A stretch of 64,000 nt of DNA from CAYOHR01 sp964512145 (GTDB lineage Bacteria > Bacteroidota > Bacteroidia > Flavobacteriales_G > JALEGO01), in the NCBI GenBank assembly GCA_964512145.1, contig CAZEIM010000010.1, positions 8,329 to 72,328 of the forward strand, given 5' to 3'. Under the pieces are notes generated by a model. The model was not told the origin of the DNA, made no database searches, and worked only from the letters and a program-made list of their open reading frames with translations. The translations under genes and the position numbers were made by a program. Position 1 is the first letter of the stretch. The number at the start of each line of letters is the position of its first letter. This document shows positions 54,172-63,221 of this stretch, piece after piece.

Positions 54172-54855
54172 ATGGCAGAAACAACCGTATTAACCCCTCC
54201 TGAAATAAAAAAAGAAAAAAAGGAAGGTTTATTTTCCAAAAAAAATAAGAAAATTTTTTCTGATCCATTCAACGATGCAAATCCTATAACTGTTCAGGTG
54301 TTGGGTATTTGTTCAGCACTAGCAATCACTGTTCAGGTTAAGCCTTCGTTAGTTATGGGTATTTCCGTTACTGCAGTTACAGCTTTTTCAAGTTTAGTGA
54401 TTTCTCTTATTCGTAATTTTATTCCTTCAAGAATTAGAATTATTGCTCAGTTGGTTATTGTAGCGGCAATGGTAATATTAGTAGACCAGGTGTTGAAAGC
54501 CTTTGTATATGACGTGAGCAAACAATTATCAGTATTTGTGGGTTTAATTATAACCAATTGTATTGTGATGGGTAGATTAGAAGCTTTCTCCTTGGGCAAT
54601 AAACCATTACCTTCGTTTATTGATGGTATGGCGAATGGTTTGTCTTATACTGTAATCTTATTGATTTTAGGAATAGTTAGGGAACTTTTTGGTTCTGGAA
54701 AAATATTGGGATTTCAATTAATTCCAGATGCTTTTTACAGATTGGGTTATGTAAATAATGGTTTAATGATTTTGCCTCCTATGGCTCTTATATGTTTAGG
54801 CATAATTATTTGGGTTCAACGTTCAAAAAATATAAAACTAATTGAAAAACAATAA
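54172..54855 (+). CDS. nqrD: Na+-translocating NADH:quinone reductase subunit D
   Basis: 227 aa, six helices after a charged ~35-residue N-terminal extension. NPITVQVLGICSALAITVQV, IITNCIVMGRLEAFSLGNKP and ILLILGIVRELFGSGKILG are diagnostic for NqrD/RnfE. The conserved cysteine in TNCIVMGR contributes to the membrane iron centre shared with NqrE. Confidence 0.96.
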   Translation: MAETTVLTPPEIKKEKKEGLFSKKNKKIFSDPFNDANPITVQVLGICSALAITVQVKPSLVMGISVTAVTAFSSLVISLIRNFIPSRIRIIAQLVIVAAMVILVDQVLKAFVYDVSKQLSVFVGLIITNCIVMGRLEAFSLGNKPLPSFIDGMANGLSYTVILLILGIVRELFGSGKILGFQLIPDAFYRLGYVNNGLMILPPMALICLGIIIWVQRSKNIKLIEKQ

Positions 54856-54859
54856 TTTT

Positions 54860-55477
54860 ATGATAAGTTTCTTTAATATTTTTATCAAGGCCATATTTAT
54901 CGAAAATATGATTTTCGCCTATTTTCTTGGAATGTGCTCATATTTAGCGGTTTCTAAAACTGTAAAAACTGCTGTAGGATTAGGTGCTGCAGTAATATTT
55001 GTTCTTGCTTTAACGGTGCCTATTAATTTTTTACTTGAAAATTATGTACTAAAAGAAGGTGCTTTATCTTGGGTTTCTCCAGAATACGCTAGTTTAGATC
55101 TAAGTTTTTTAAGTTTTATTATGTTTATTGCCGTTGTAGCGGCCTTTGTTCAGTTAGTTGAAATGTTAGTAGAAAAGTTTTTACCTGCTTTATACGGAGC
55201 TTTAGGTATTTTCCTTCCTTTAATAGCGGTAAACTGTTCTATTTTAGGGGGTGCATTATTTATGCAAGAGCGACAATATGCCAATATAGGAGAAGTGGTT
55301 GCTTTTTCATTAGGTTCCGGTGTAGGATGGTTTTTAGCAGTTGTAGCTTTGGCAGCTATTCGAGAAAAAATGAGATATTCTAATGTTCCTGCTCCATTAA
55401 GGGGATTAGGAATTACCTTTATTATTACGGGATTGATGGGAATGGCATTTATGAGTTTTATGGGAATTGAATTATAA
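54860..55477 (+). CDS. nqrE: Na+-translocating NADH:quinone reductase subunit E
   Basis: 205 aa from ATG 54860, four bases after nqrD ends; the open frame upstream begins at a TTG inside nqrD and gives an unlikely N-terminus. FIKAIFIENMIFAYFLGMCS, PLIAVNCSILGGALFMQER and FSLGSGVGWFLAVVALAAIR are typical of NqrE/RnfA. The cysteines in MCS and NCS ligate the intramembrane Fe centre together with NqrD. Confidence 0.96.
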   Translation: MISFFNIFIKAIFIENMIFAYFLGMCSYLAVSKTVKTAVGLGAAVIFVLALTVPINFLLENYVLKEGALSWVSPEYASLDLSFLSFIMFIAVVAAFVQLVEMLVEKFLPALYGALGIFLPLIAVNCSILGGALFMQERQYANIGEVVAFSLGSGVGWFLAVVALAAIREKMRYSNVPAPLRGLGITFIITGLMGMAFMSFMGIEL

Positions 55478-55498
55478 TTTTAAAACACACTATTTTAC

Positions 55499-56800
55499 AT
55501 GGGAACAACCGTTATTTTATCCGTTATCATTTTCTTAATCGTAACCTTATTATTAGTAGGTATATTGTTATATGCAAAAGCAAAGCTAACTTCATCAGGC
55601 TTAGTTACAATAACCATTAATGAAGAAAAACAAATACAAGTAGAAGCAGGAGGTACTTTATTAACTACGTTAGGAAATAATAAAATCTTTTTACCCTCTG
55701 CTTGTGGTGGGGGAGGAACTTGTGCTATGTGTATTTGTCAAGTAAACAAGGGTGGTGGAGAGATTTTGCCAACCGAAGAACCACACTTTAGCAGAAAACA
55801 AATACAAAATAAATACAGATTAGGTTGTCAAGTTAAAGTGAAAGAAGATATGGATATTCAAATTCCAGAAGAAATTTTTGGAATTAAAAAATGGGAATGT
55901 GAGGTGGTTTCAAACTATAATGTTGCTTCTTTTATTAAAGAATTTGTAGTTAAACTACCCGAAGGAGAAACTCTTCATTTTGAAGCCGGAGGGTATATTC
56001 AAATTGACGTCCCCGAGTGTGAGGTGGATTATAAAACAATGGATATTACGGCTCATCCCGAACATCATGGAGATGATCCGAAAAAATTCCAGTCTGAATG
56101 GGATAAATTTAAGTTGTGGGATTTAAAAATGAAAAATGATGAGCCCATTTTTAGAGCTTATTCTATGGCTAATCACCCAGCTGAAGGAAATATTATTATG
56201 CTTACTATACGTATAGCTACTCCACCATGGGATAGAGCTAAAAATACTTGGATGGATGTTAATCCCGGTATTTGTTCTTCCTATGTATTTAGCAGGAAGC
56301 CAGGTGATAAAGTAACTATATCTGGGCCTTATGGTGAGTTCTTTATTAAAGAAACCGAAAGAGAAATGTTATATGTAGGAGGTGGTGCAGGTATGGCACC
56401 CATGAGATCACACTTATTTCACTTGTTTCATACGTTGAAAACCAATCGAAAGGTTACCTTCTTTTATGGAGGAAGAACTAGAAGAGAATTATTTTATATT
56501 GATGATTTTAGAAGAATTGAAAAAGAATTTCCAAACTTTAAGTTTGTAGTGGCTTTAGATAATCCTTTGCCCGAAGATAACTGGACTTTAAAAAAGGATA
56601 TAAATGATCCTGAAGGAGATGGATTTAAAGGTTTCGTACATGAAATTGTTATTAGAGAATATTTATCTAAACATCCAAACCCCGAAGATGTAGAAGTTTA
56701 TTTTTGTGGACCTCCTATGATGAACCAATCGGTTATTAAAATGTGTGATGATTGGGGTATTCCAGCTGATCAAGTTGCCTTTGACGATTTTGGAGGCTAA
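55499..56800 (+). CDS. nqrF: Na+-translocating NADH:quinone reductase subunit F
   Basis: 433 aa. One N-terminal helix, then a 2Fe-2S ferredoxin domain with C69, C75, C78 (CGGGGTCAMC) and C110, an FAD-binding domain (RAYSMANHP) and an NAD-binding domain (GGGAGMAPMRSH, YFCGPPMMNQSV). It takes electrons from NADH at the cytoplasmic side. Last structural subunit; a terminator hairpin begins 26 bases after its stop. Confidence 0.97.
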   Translation: MGTTVILSVIIFLIVTLLLVGILLYAKAKLTSSGLVTITINEEKQIQVEAGGTLLTTLGNNKIFLPSACGGGGTCAMCICQVNKGGGEILPTEEPHFSRKQIQNKYRLGCQVKVKEDMDIQIPEEIFGIKKWECEVVSNYNVASFIKEFVVKLPEGETLHFEAGGYIQIDVPECEVDYKTMDITAHPEHHGDDPKKFQSEWDKFKLWDLKMKNDEPIFRAYSMANHPAEGNIIMLTIRIATPPWDRAKNTWMDVNPGICSSYVFSRKPGDKVTISGPYGEFFIKETEREMLYVGGGAGMAPMRSHLFHLFHTLKTNRKVTFFYGGRTRRELFYIDDFRRIEKEFPNFKFVVALDNPLPEDNWTLKKDINDPEGDGFKGFVHEIVIREYLSKHPNPEDVEVYFCGPPMMNQSVIKMCDDWGIPADQVAFDDFGG

Positions 56801-57917
56801 TAATCAATCAATATTTCAATATATCAAAGTCTTCTGCTTACAGAGGACTTTTTTTTTATTTTTCATAATACTATTATTTATTTCTTGTCATAATCCCAAT
56901 TCCTCATCTAATCAATGGATTACACTGCAAGGAAATGCACAAGGAACAACTTTTCGTATTGTGTATCACGATTCCTTATCTAGGGATTTTTCACATTCTA
57001 TCGATTCCATTTTAAAAAATATCGATCTTAGTTTTTCTACGTATGTTCCTCATTCAACGATTTCATTATTTAATCATAATACACTAGATACAATTACCTA
57101 TAAAGATTATCCTTTTTTTAATGATTTTTTCTATTCTGTACACCTTATTCATAAACAAACCAATGGTTATTTTGATCCATTTATTAAGCCATTGGTTAAT
57201 TTTTGGGGGTTTGGTGAGAAATACACTCAAATATCAGACAGTATTTCTGATAATACCATTGACTCAATTCTTTCTTTTAAAAACTTAGTTTCGTTAAATT
57301 TTGAGGTCATGAAAGAGTACTCAGAAGATAAAACAACAGTACAGTCGTTTGAATATTTAGAATCCATGTATAAACTAGATGAAAGATGTATGTTAGATTT
57401 AAACGCAGTTGCTCAAGGATATACCGTAGATGTTATATCACGGTTTTTAGATCGTCATGCTATAACTCAGTACATGATAGAAGTAGGAGGGGAGATTAAA
57501 ACTAAAGGTACTAATAAAGAAGGTAAATTATGGAGGATAGGGATTGATAAACCTCAATATGAACATGAAAAAAGAAAAATAGAAGGAGTAGTTTCCTTGT
57601 CGGATATGTCTTTAGCAACCTCCGGTAATTATAGAAAATATTACGAAAAAAACGGACAAAAATACGCTCATATTATTAATCCCAAAACAGGATTTCCGGT
57701 TACGCATAATACATTGAGTGTTACGGTGATACATAAAGATTGTTATGTAGCCGATGCATTAGCAACCGCTATATACTGTATGGGAAAAGATACGGCTCAA
57801 CAATGGTATAACTCGGAGTTAGCCAAAACATTTTATCCTTTCGAATATTTTTTAATATACGAAAATCAGGGAGAATTTCAACACTTTAAGTCAAGTGGGT
57901 TTCCTAATATTCAATAA
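56790..57917 (+). CDS. apbE: FAD:protein FMN transferase
   Basis: An ApbE family lipoprotein that attaches FMN to the threonines of NqrB and NqrC. Signal sequence and lipobox (FIILLFISCHN), then GNAQGTTFRIVYHD, STYVPHSTISLFN, LDLNAVAQGYTVDVISRFL, YMIEVGGEIKTKGTN and IINPKTGFPV, all ApbE landmarks. No ATG is available: the frame overlaps nqrF and the first plausible start is TTG 56790 (11 bases inside nqrF). The transcribed leader between that TTG and the signal peptide contains a strong terminator hairpin (56826-56857). Start position is uncertain; the function is not. Confidence 0.9.
   Translation: MEANNQSIFQYIKVFCLQRTFFLFFIILLFISCHNPNSSSNQWITLQGNAQGTTFRIVYHDSLSRDFSHSIDSILKNIDLSFSTYVPHSTISLFNHNTLDTITYKDYPFFNDFFYSVHLIHKQTNGYFDPFIKPLVNFWGFGEKYTQISDSISDNTIDSILSFKNLVSLNFEVMKEYSEDKTTVQSFEYLESMYKLDERCMLDLNAVAQGYTVDVISRFLDRHAITQYMIEVGGEIKTKGTNKEGKLWRIGIDKPQYEHEKRKIEGVVSLSDMSLATSGNYRKYYEKNGQKYAHIINPKTGFPVTHNTLSVTVIHKDCYVADALATAIYCMGKDTAQQWYNSELAKTFYPFEYFLIYENQGEFQHFKSSGFPNIQ
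56826..56857 (+). terminator. Intrinsic terminator between nqrF and apbE
   Basis: An 11-base-pair stem AAAGTCTTCTG / CAGAGGACTTT (one G-U pair) with loop CTTA, followed directly by a T-tract. It should end most nqr transcripts, yet it lies inside the apbE reading frame as it is open here. Confidence 0.8.
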
Positions 57918-58022
57918 GTTTTTGTGATTTTTATTTAAATTTTCTGTTACTTTTTTTGGTTATTGCATTCTATGTAAACTTTAATATTAAAATATTTAAG
58001 TTTTTTACATAAACAAATAACT

Positions 58023-59459
58023 ATGTTAAACTTTAAAACAAATCGCATGAAAAAATTATGGGTTATATTATCAGGAATAATCGTAAGTTTAATAACAATA
58101 TTTTTTTATAACTCTATACTAGAGAGTAAACAAAGTAATGATCCTAAAATTTTAAATTCTGAAATAGTTCAAGAAACCTTGTGCAATGAAGATGAATCGA
58201 TTAATGACCAGCATTTTAAAACTCAAAACAACCGTTTCAATAAAAAAGAACCTAAAAAATTTGAGCATATTATTCCCGAACTTTTCCCAAAACCCAAACC
58301 TCAGTTTTTTACCATTCAACCTGATAAAGACACGGTTTTACATGGCATTAAAGGAACCTCTTTATACATTCCATCCCATGCATTTATAAGAAATGATGGA
58401 ACATGTCCCGATCAAAAAATTGTATTTCGATTAGATGAATTGTATAGTATTCAGGATTTTATTTCAACCGGTGCTTATACCTTTTGTGGAGAAAAACAAT
58501 TGGTTACAGGGGGCAGTATATATATAGATGCCACGGAAAAAGGAGGTGAAAAATTGAATTTAAAAAAAGGGAAATCAATAATGGTTCAGTTTAATACATT
58601 AAAAAACTCCAATAAACCCATGCAGGTATTTTATGGAGAAAAGAATCCATTGGGCGTTCAATGGAAGCTACCTAAAAGTTCAAAAAATAAATTACATTGT
58701 TTTACAAAATCGGGTGAATATACTTTTAAAAAATCGGGAAATAAAGTACTCGTAAAAAAGTCATATATTAATTTAAGAGCAGAGGTTTCTTGTCGTACAT
58801 GTGGAAATATGTTTTTAGACTACATTTCTTTCCCGCCCGGTTTTGAAGAATTTACATTAAAAGTAAATCCTAATAAAAACGGAGTTGATTTTAATATGTT
58901 TACAACTACCTTTCAAGGAAAAGGCGATGAGCAAGGTGTTTTACGTGAAATTAAATCCTTTGACTTGGAGTATTTTAAAAACAATGGAGCTTTAAATTCT
59001 AAACAATTAAAAGAATGTATTCAGATGGTTTCTAATACAGAAGAAGAAATTGATGAAGTAGATATATTTAATTCAAACAATCAATATAACGTTCTAAGTA
59101 TTGAAGGTTTAGGATGGATAAATTGCGATATATTTTTAGACGATAAAAATGCAAAAAATATTTACGTGGTAGATAAACAGAATATGGAGAGAATTTATGT
59201 TGTTTTTCATAAAAATAAATCGGTAATTGATGCAAAATCTTTTTCAAATTTAGTTTTACCAACCCACGAAATTATGTCCGTTTTTTGCATAAAATTAGAA
59301 GCAAATGAACTTAAATATTCTTATGATAAAGTTACTTTTCATGAAATGATGGAGCGAAACTTTATTTTTAAACCATCTTTTAATGTAAATAGTGAGGAAG
59401 AGTTTTTAGAAATTTTAAATAACAGTAATATTATTTGGCAGCTACCGAATTACTTATAA
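58023..59459 (+). CDS. Membrane-anchored protein of unknown function
   Basis: 478 aa; an alternative ATG at 58047 gives MKKLWVILSGIIVSLITIFF, a neat signal anchor. A ~75-residue polar linker precedes a beta-rich domain: DKDTVLHGIKGTSLYIPSHA, IVFRLDELYSIQDFIST and LVTGGSIYIDATEKGG. The same order of elements (an extreme value test, a type of identifying Ig/ZU5-like strand pattern) occurs in Bacteroidota surface proteins, but I cannot name the family. The remaining ~250 residues are unrecognised and contain a CRTCG pair. It is 22 bases ahead of the ECF sigma gene, which has its own -7 element. Confidence 0.65.
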   Translation: MLNFKTNRMKKLWVILSGIIVSLITIFFYNSILESKQSNDPKILNSEIVQETLCNEDESINDQHFKTQNNRFNKKEPKKFEHIIPELFPKPKPQFFTIQPDKDTVLHGIKGTSLYIPSHAFIRNDGTCPDQKIVFRLDELYSIQDFISTGAYTFCGEKQLVTGGSIYIDATEKGGEKLNLKKGKSIMVQFNTLKNSNKPMQVFYGEKNPLGVQWKLPKSSKNKLHCFTKSGEYTFKKSGNKVLVKKSYINLRAEVSCRTCGNMFLDYISFPPGFEEFTLKVNPNKNGVDFNMFTTTFQGKGDEQGVLREIKSFDLEYFKNNGALNSKQLKECIQMVSNTEEEIDEVDIFNSNNQYNVLSIEGLGWINCDIFLDDKNAKNIYVVDKQNMERIYVVFHKNKSVIDAKSFSNLVLPTHEIMSVFCIKLEANELKYSYDKVTFHEMMERNFIFKPSFNVNSEEEFLEILNNSNIIWQLPNYL

Positions 59460-59462
59460 GAA

Positions 59463-59470
59463 TATATTTG
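59463..59470 (+). promoter_or_regulatory. -7 promoter element of the ECF sigma gene
   Basis: TATATTTG, exact TAnnTTTG, 11 bases before the ATG. The nearest TTTG upstream is 25 bases away, wider than usual. Confidence 0.45.
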
Positions 59471-59481
59471 CACTAACCAAT

Positions 59482-60027
59482 ATGACCGAACAACAGATTA
59501 TTGAATATGCTAAAACAAATCCCAAATATTTTGGGATTTTGTACGAAAAATATTTTTCGGCCATTTTTAAATTTACATACAAACGATTGGCGTCCAAAGA
59601 AGAAGCTGCCGATATTACATCTGTGGTTTTTTTAAAGGCCATGCAACATATTTCAAGTTATAAGGATACAGGGTTTCCTTTTTCAAGTTGGCTATACCGA
59701 ATTGCAACCAATGAATTGAATATGATGTTTAGAAAAAATAAAACACAGCGTATTGTTAGTGTTCATGATATGGATTTATTTTCCTTAATAAAACAAATGG
59801 GTGTTCATATAACTGAGGATGAAATAGAACGGGAAGAAATTATAGAAAAAATACTTCAATATTTACAAGAGTTAGATGAAGCTGATTTATTTTTGATTGA
59901 AATGCGGTTTTTTGAGAATAAATCATTTAAAGAAATTTGTGATATCCTTAATATTTCAGAGGGAAATGCAAAAATGAAAGTATATAGAATATTAGATAAA
60001 ATTCGGTTGAAACTAAACCAATCATGA
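59482..60027 (+). CDS. ECF-type RNA polymerase sigma factor
   Basis: 181 aa. Region 2 is visible as YEKYFSAIFKFTYKRLASKE, EAADITSVVFLKAMQHISSY and FSSWLYRIATNELNMMFRKN; region 4 as LDEADLFLIEMRFFENKSFK and EICDILNISEGNAKMKVYRI. It directs RNA polymerase to a dedicated regulon. The downstream 67-aa membrane protein overlaps it by four bases (ATGA) and is the likely partner. There is no classic zinc-finger anti-sigma gene. Confidence 0.92.
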   Translation: MTEQQIIEYAKTNPKYFGILYEKYFSAIFKFTYKRLASKEEAADITSVVFLKAMQHISSYKDTGFPFSSWLYRIATNELNMMFRKNKTQRIVSVHDMDLFSLIKQMGVHITEDEIEREEIIEKILQYLQELDEADLFLIEMRFFENKSFKEICDILNISEGNAKMKVYRILDKIRLKLNQS

Positions 60028-60227
60028 GTACTAGAAAAATACATAGAAACAGACCGGATATTTCAGAGTCTGAAATACAAAAATTTAAGAATTTTGAGAG
60101 TTTATATAAGAAACATCAAAAAATTAGTCGATATCCAAGTTATAAAACCATTCGAATTATTTCGGCTATTATCGTATTTTTAGTGATTTTTTACCTTTTT
60201 ATACGCCAAGGAATCATTAAGTTTTAA
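60024..60227 (+). CDS. Small single-pass membrane protein, candidate anti-sigma partner
   Basis: 67 aa. A charged N-terminal half (residues 1-45, rich in Arg/Lys/Glu) and one transmembrane helix (IRIISAIIVFLVIFYLFIRQ). The ATGA overlap with the ECF sigma gene shows cotranslation. Topology would place the ~45-residue charged part in the cytoplasm, as for a minimal anti-sigma factor. No domain is recognised; the role is inferred from coupling alone. Confidence 0.75.
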   Translation: MSTRKIHRNRPDISESEIQKFKNFESLYKKHQKISRYPSYKTIRIISAIIVFLVIFYLFIRQGIIKF

Positions 60228-60247
60228 TCTTATCTCTAATTAAATTG

Positions 60248-60255
60248 TATTTTTG
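60248..60255 (+). promoter_or_regulatory. -7 promoter element of the M16 peptidase gene
   Basis: TATTTTTG, exact TAnnTTTG, 20 bases before the ATG at 60276. No -33 TTG at the right spacing. Confidence 0.45.
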
Positions 60256-60275
60256 TATTTATTAAAACCATTTAC

Positions 60276-63185
60276 ATGAAAAAAATCCGTTTTTCCTTAT
60301 CATTTTTATTAATTTTTATTAGTTCTTTACTTTTTACACAAAACAAAAAATACTCCTATATATCGGTTCCCGATGATCCCATGCAAACCAGAATTTATAC
60401 CTTACAAAACGGACTTAAAGTATACTTATCGGTTAATAAAGATGAACCGAGAATAAATACCAAAATTGCCGTTCGTGCCGGTGGTAAAAATGACCCGTCC
60501 GATTGCACGGGATTAGCACATTATTTAGAGCATATGTTGTTTAAAGGAAATTCTAAAATTGGTTCTAAAAATTGGAATAAAGAATCGGCAGAATTAAAAA
60601 AAATATCTGATTTATATGAACTTCATAAAATAACCAACGATGCTTTGGAAAAAAAGAAAATTTATAAGCAAATTGACAGCATTTCGCAAATTGCAGCCAG
60701 TTATGTTGTTCCTAATGAATACGATAAATTAGTTTCATCATTGGGTGCTAGTAAAACGAATGCCTATACCACCAATGAAAGTACGGTGTACATCAACGAA
60801 ATACCCAGTAATGAGTTAGAAAAGTGGCTTATGCTTGAATCTACGCGTTTTAGCGAATTAACTCTAAGATTATTTCATACCGAATTAGAAGCTGTGTATG
60901 AAGAATATAACCGAATGATGGATAGAGATTTTGCCAGAGCATATTTAACATTTAACGAATTAATGTTCGAAAATCATCCTTATGGAACTCAACCAACTAT
61001 TGGCTTGGGAGAACATTTAAAAAATCCATCCATGGAAAAAATTCACGAATACTTTAATACATATTATGTTCCAAATAATATGGCTATTGTATTAGTTGGA
61101 GACTTGAACTATGATAAAACCATTGCTTTAATTGATGAATATTTTGGTAAATTTAAATCTAAAAACGTCCCTGAGTTTACCTTTACACCCGAGTCTCCCA
61201 TAACTTCTCCTAAACAAAAAGAAATTTTAGGACCACAGTCAGAAATTATTTTATTAGGCTTTAGATTGCAAGGGGCAACATCAAAAGATGAACCGTATAT
61301 TAAATTATTGGATTATATGTTATCCAACAGTACTGCTGGATTAATAGATCTTAATTTAAATCAAAAACAAAAAGTATTAAGCGCAGCTTCTTTTACGAGT
61401 ATTAATAAAGACTATTCTTCTTTGTTTTTATATGGATCTCCTAAAGAAGGACAAACATTGGATGATGTAAAAAATCTTTTGTTAGAACAAATTGAACATA
61501 TTAAGAATAAACAATTTGACGATGAGTTAATAGATGCTTGTAAAAAAAATATGAAACTTGATCGAGAAAAAGGCTTGGAAGATAATAATTGGAGAAGCAA
61601 TCAAATGATTGATGCCTTTATTTTTAGCAGAGAATGGAAAGACGCCTTAGAATTAGAAAATAAAGTTTTAACTATAGACCAGGATCAATTAATTGAATTT
61701 GTTAAAAGAAATTTTACTTCACAAAATTATGTGGAGGTTAAAAAGTTGAAAGGAAAAGATGAAAATATTTTTAAAGTAGAAAAACCGGAAATTACCGCTT
61801 TAAATATTACGCGTGATGAGCAGTCTGAATACGCTAAAAAATTCTATTCAATATCTTCCAGTAATATTGAGCCGGTTTTTATTGATTACGCTACTGCTAT
61901 AGAAACACGAGATGTTCGAGGAATTCCTGTTCAATATATTAAAAATATCACCAATAGTTTATTTACTTTTCAATATATTTTTGATATGGGTACTGATCAC
62001 GATCAATGGTTAAGTATGGCATTGGGATATGCAGATTATTTAGGTACAAACCAATATACTTCGGAAGAATTTAAAAAACGTTTGTTTAGCTTAGGACTAA
62101 CCATGTCTTACAGCATAAGCCGAGAAAAAGTAATAATATCCATTACCGGATTACAAGAATCTATGGAAAAAGGTTTAGAGTTATTAGAGCATTTTTATTC
62201 AAACATTGTTCCTTCTCAAGAAGTTTATAACGAAATGATTGAGGATATCATTAAATCCAGAAAAGATGCAAAAACTAATAAAAGCGTAATATTACAACAA
62301 GCTCTAAAAAATTATGCGATGTATGGTGATCAATCTCCATTTAAAGATATTTTGTCTGAAGAGGAACTCAGAAATGCATCCATTGAAATGTTGACCGAAA
62401 AAATTATAAAACTATTTTATTTTAAGCACAGAGTTCAATATTATGGACCAGCAACATTAGAGTGGTTAAGTAATGCTATTCAAAAAAATCATGTAATACA
62501 ATCTTCCTTAACAGAGTATCCTAATCAAAAAAAATATCCGTATAGAAAAATTTCAGAAAATGAAGTCTTTTATACACATTTTGATATGTTGCAAGCTGAA
62601 ATTTTATTTGTGTCAAACAGTACCGATTTTGATATAAAATTGATTCCATTTGCATACATGCACAATCAATATTTTGGTTCAGGATTATCTTCTATAGTTT
62701 TTCAAGAAATTAGAGAAGCCAAAGCTTTAGCGTATTCAGCAAATAGTACTTTTTCAGTTCCATCCGATATAAAAGAATCTTGTTTTAATTATACCTATAT
62801 TGGAACTCAAGCAGATAAATTGCCAGAAGCTGTTAATGCTATGACAAATCTTTTACAAAATATGCCTAAATCACCTAATCAATTTAACGATGCCAAACAA
62901 TCTTCATTAAAATTAATTTCTACGGAACGCATCACTAAAGCAGGTATTTTTAGTAGCTATGAAAAAGCTAAAAAGATGAATGTTAATTATGACTACCGAA
63001 AAAATGTATTCGAAGAAATTCAAAAATTAACCTTGGAGGATCAAGAGAAATTTTTCAATGCATTTATTAAAAATAAACCAACCAGCTATTTAATTATTGG
63101 TAATAAAGAAAAATTGCAATTAAATGCGCTAGAGAAACTTGGAAAAATTAAAGAGCTTTCTTTTGAGCAAATATTTGGTTATTAA
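60276..63185 (+). CDS. Secreted M16 family metallopeptidase (insulinase/pitrilysin type)
   Basis: 969 aa, the two-half architecture of this family. Signal peptide ending LLFTQ. The first half has the inverted zinc motif HYLEHMLFKGN (H82, E85, H86) with the distal ligand region ELEAVYEEYNRMMDRD, and PNNMAIVLVGDLNYDKTIAL. The second half has REAKALAYSANSTF and the R/Y substrate-binding elements but no HxxEH, so it is a non-catalytic chamber half. Such enzymes degrade small peptides in the periplasm or outside. It has its own -7 element. Confidence 0.94.
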   Translation: MKKIRFSLSFLLIFISSLLFTQNKKYSYISVPDDPMQTRIYTLQNGLKVYLSVNKDEPRINTKIAVRAGGKNDPSDCTGLAHYLEHMLFKGNSKIGSKNWNKESAELKKISDLYELHKITNDALEKKKIYKQIDSISQIAASYVVPNEYDKLVSSLGASKTNAYTTNESTVYINEIPSNELEKWLMLESTRFSELTLRLFHTELEAVYEEYNRMMDRDFARAYLTFNELMFENHPYGTQPTIGLGEHLKNPSMEKIHEYFNTYYVPNNMAIVLVGDLNYDKTIALIDEYFGKFKSKNVPEFTFTPESPITSPKQKEILGPQSEIILLGFRLQGATSKDEPYIKLLDYMLSNSTAGLIDLNLNQKQKVLSAASFTSINKDYSSLFLYGSPKEGQTLDDVKNLLLEQIEHIKNKQFDDELIDACKKNMKLDREKGLEDNNWRSNQMIDAFIFSREWKDALELENKVLTIDQDQLIEFVKRNFTSQNYVEVKKLKGKDENIFKVEKPEITALNITRDEQSEYAKKFYSISSSNIEPVFIDYATAIETRDVRGIPVQYIKNITNSLFTFQYIFDMGTDHDQWLSMALGYADYLGTNQYTSEEFKKRLFSLGLTMSYSISREKVIISITGLQESMEKGLELLEHFYSNIVPSQEVYNEMIEDIIKSRKDAKTNKSVILQQALKNYAMYGDQSPFKDILSEEELRNASIEMLTEKIIKLFYFKHRVQYYGPATLEWLSNAIQKNHVIQSSLTEYPNQKKYPYRKISENEVFYTHFDMLQAEILFVSNSTDFDIKLIPFAYMHNQYFGSGLSSIVFQEIREAKALAYSANSTFSVPSDIKESCFNYTYIGTQADKLPEAVNAMTNLLQNMPKSPNQFNDAKQSSLKLISTERITKAGIFSSYEKAKKMNVNYDYRKNVFEEIQKLTLEDQEKFFNAFIKNKPTSYLIIGNKEKLQLNALEKLGKIKELSFEQIFGY

Positions 63186-63221
63186 ACAACCCATATTTCT
63201 TTTGTTTGTTTGTTTATTCAT

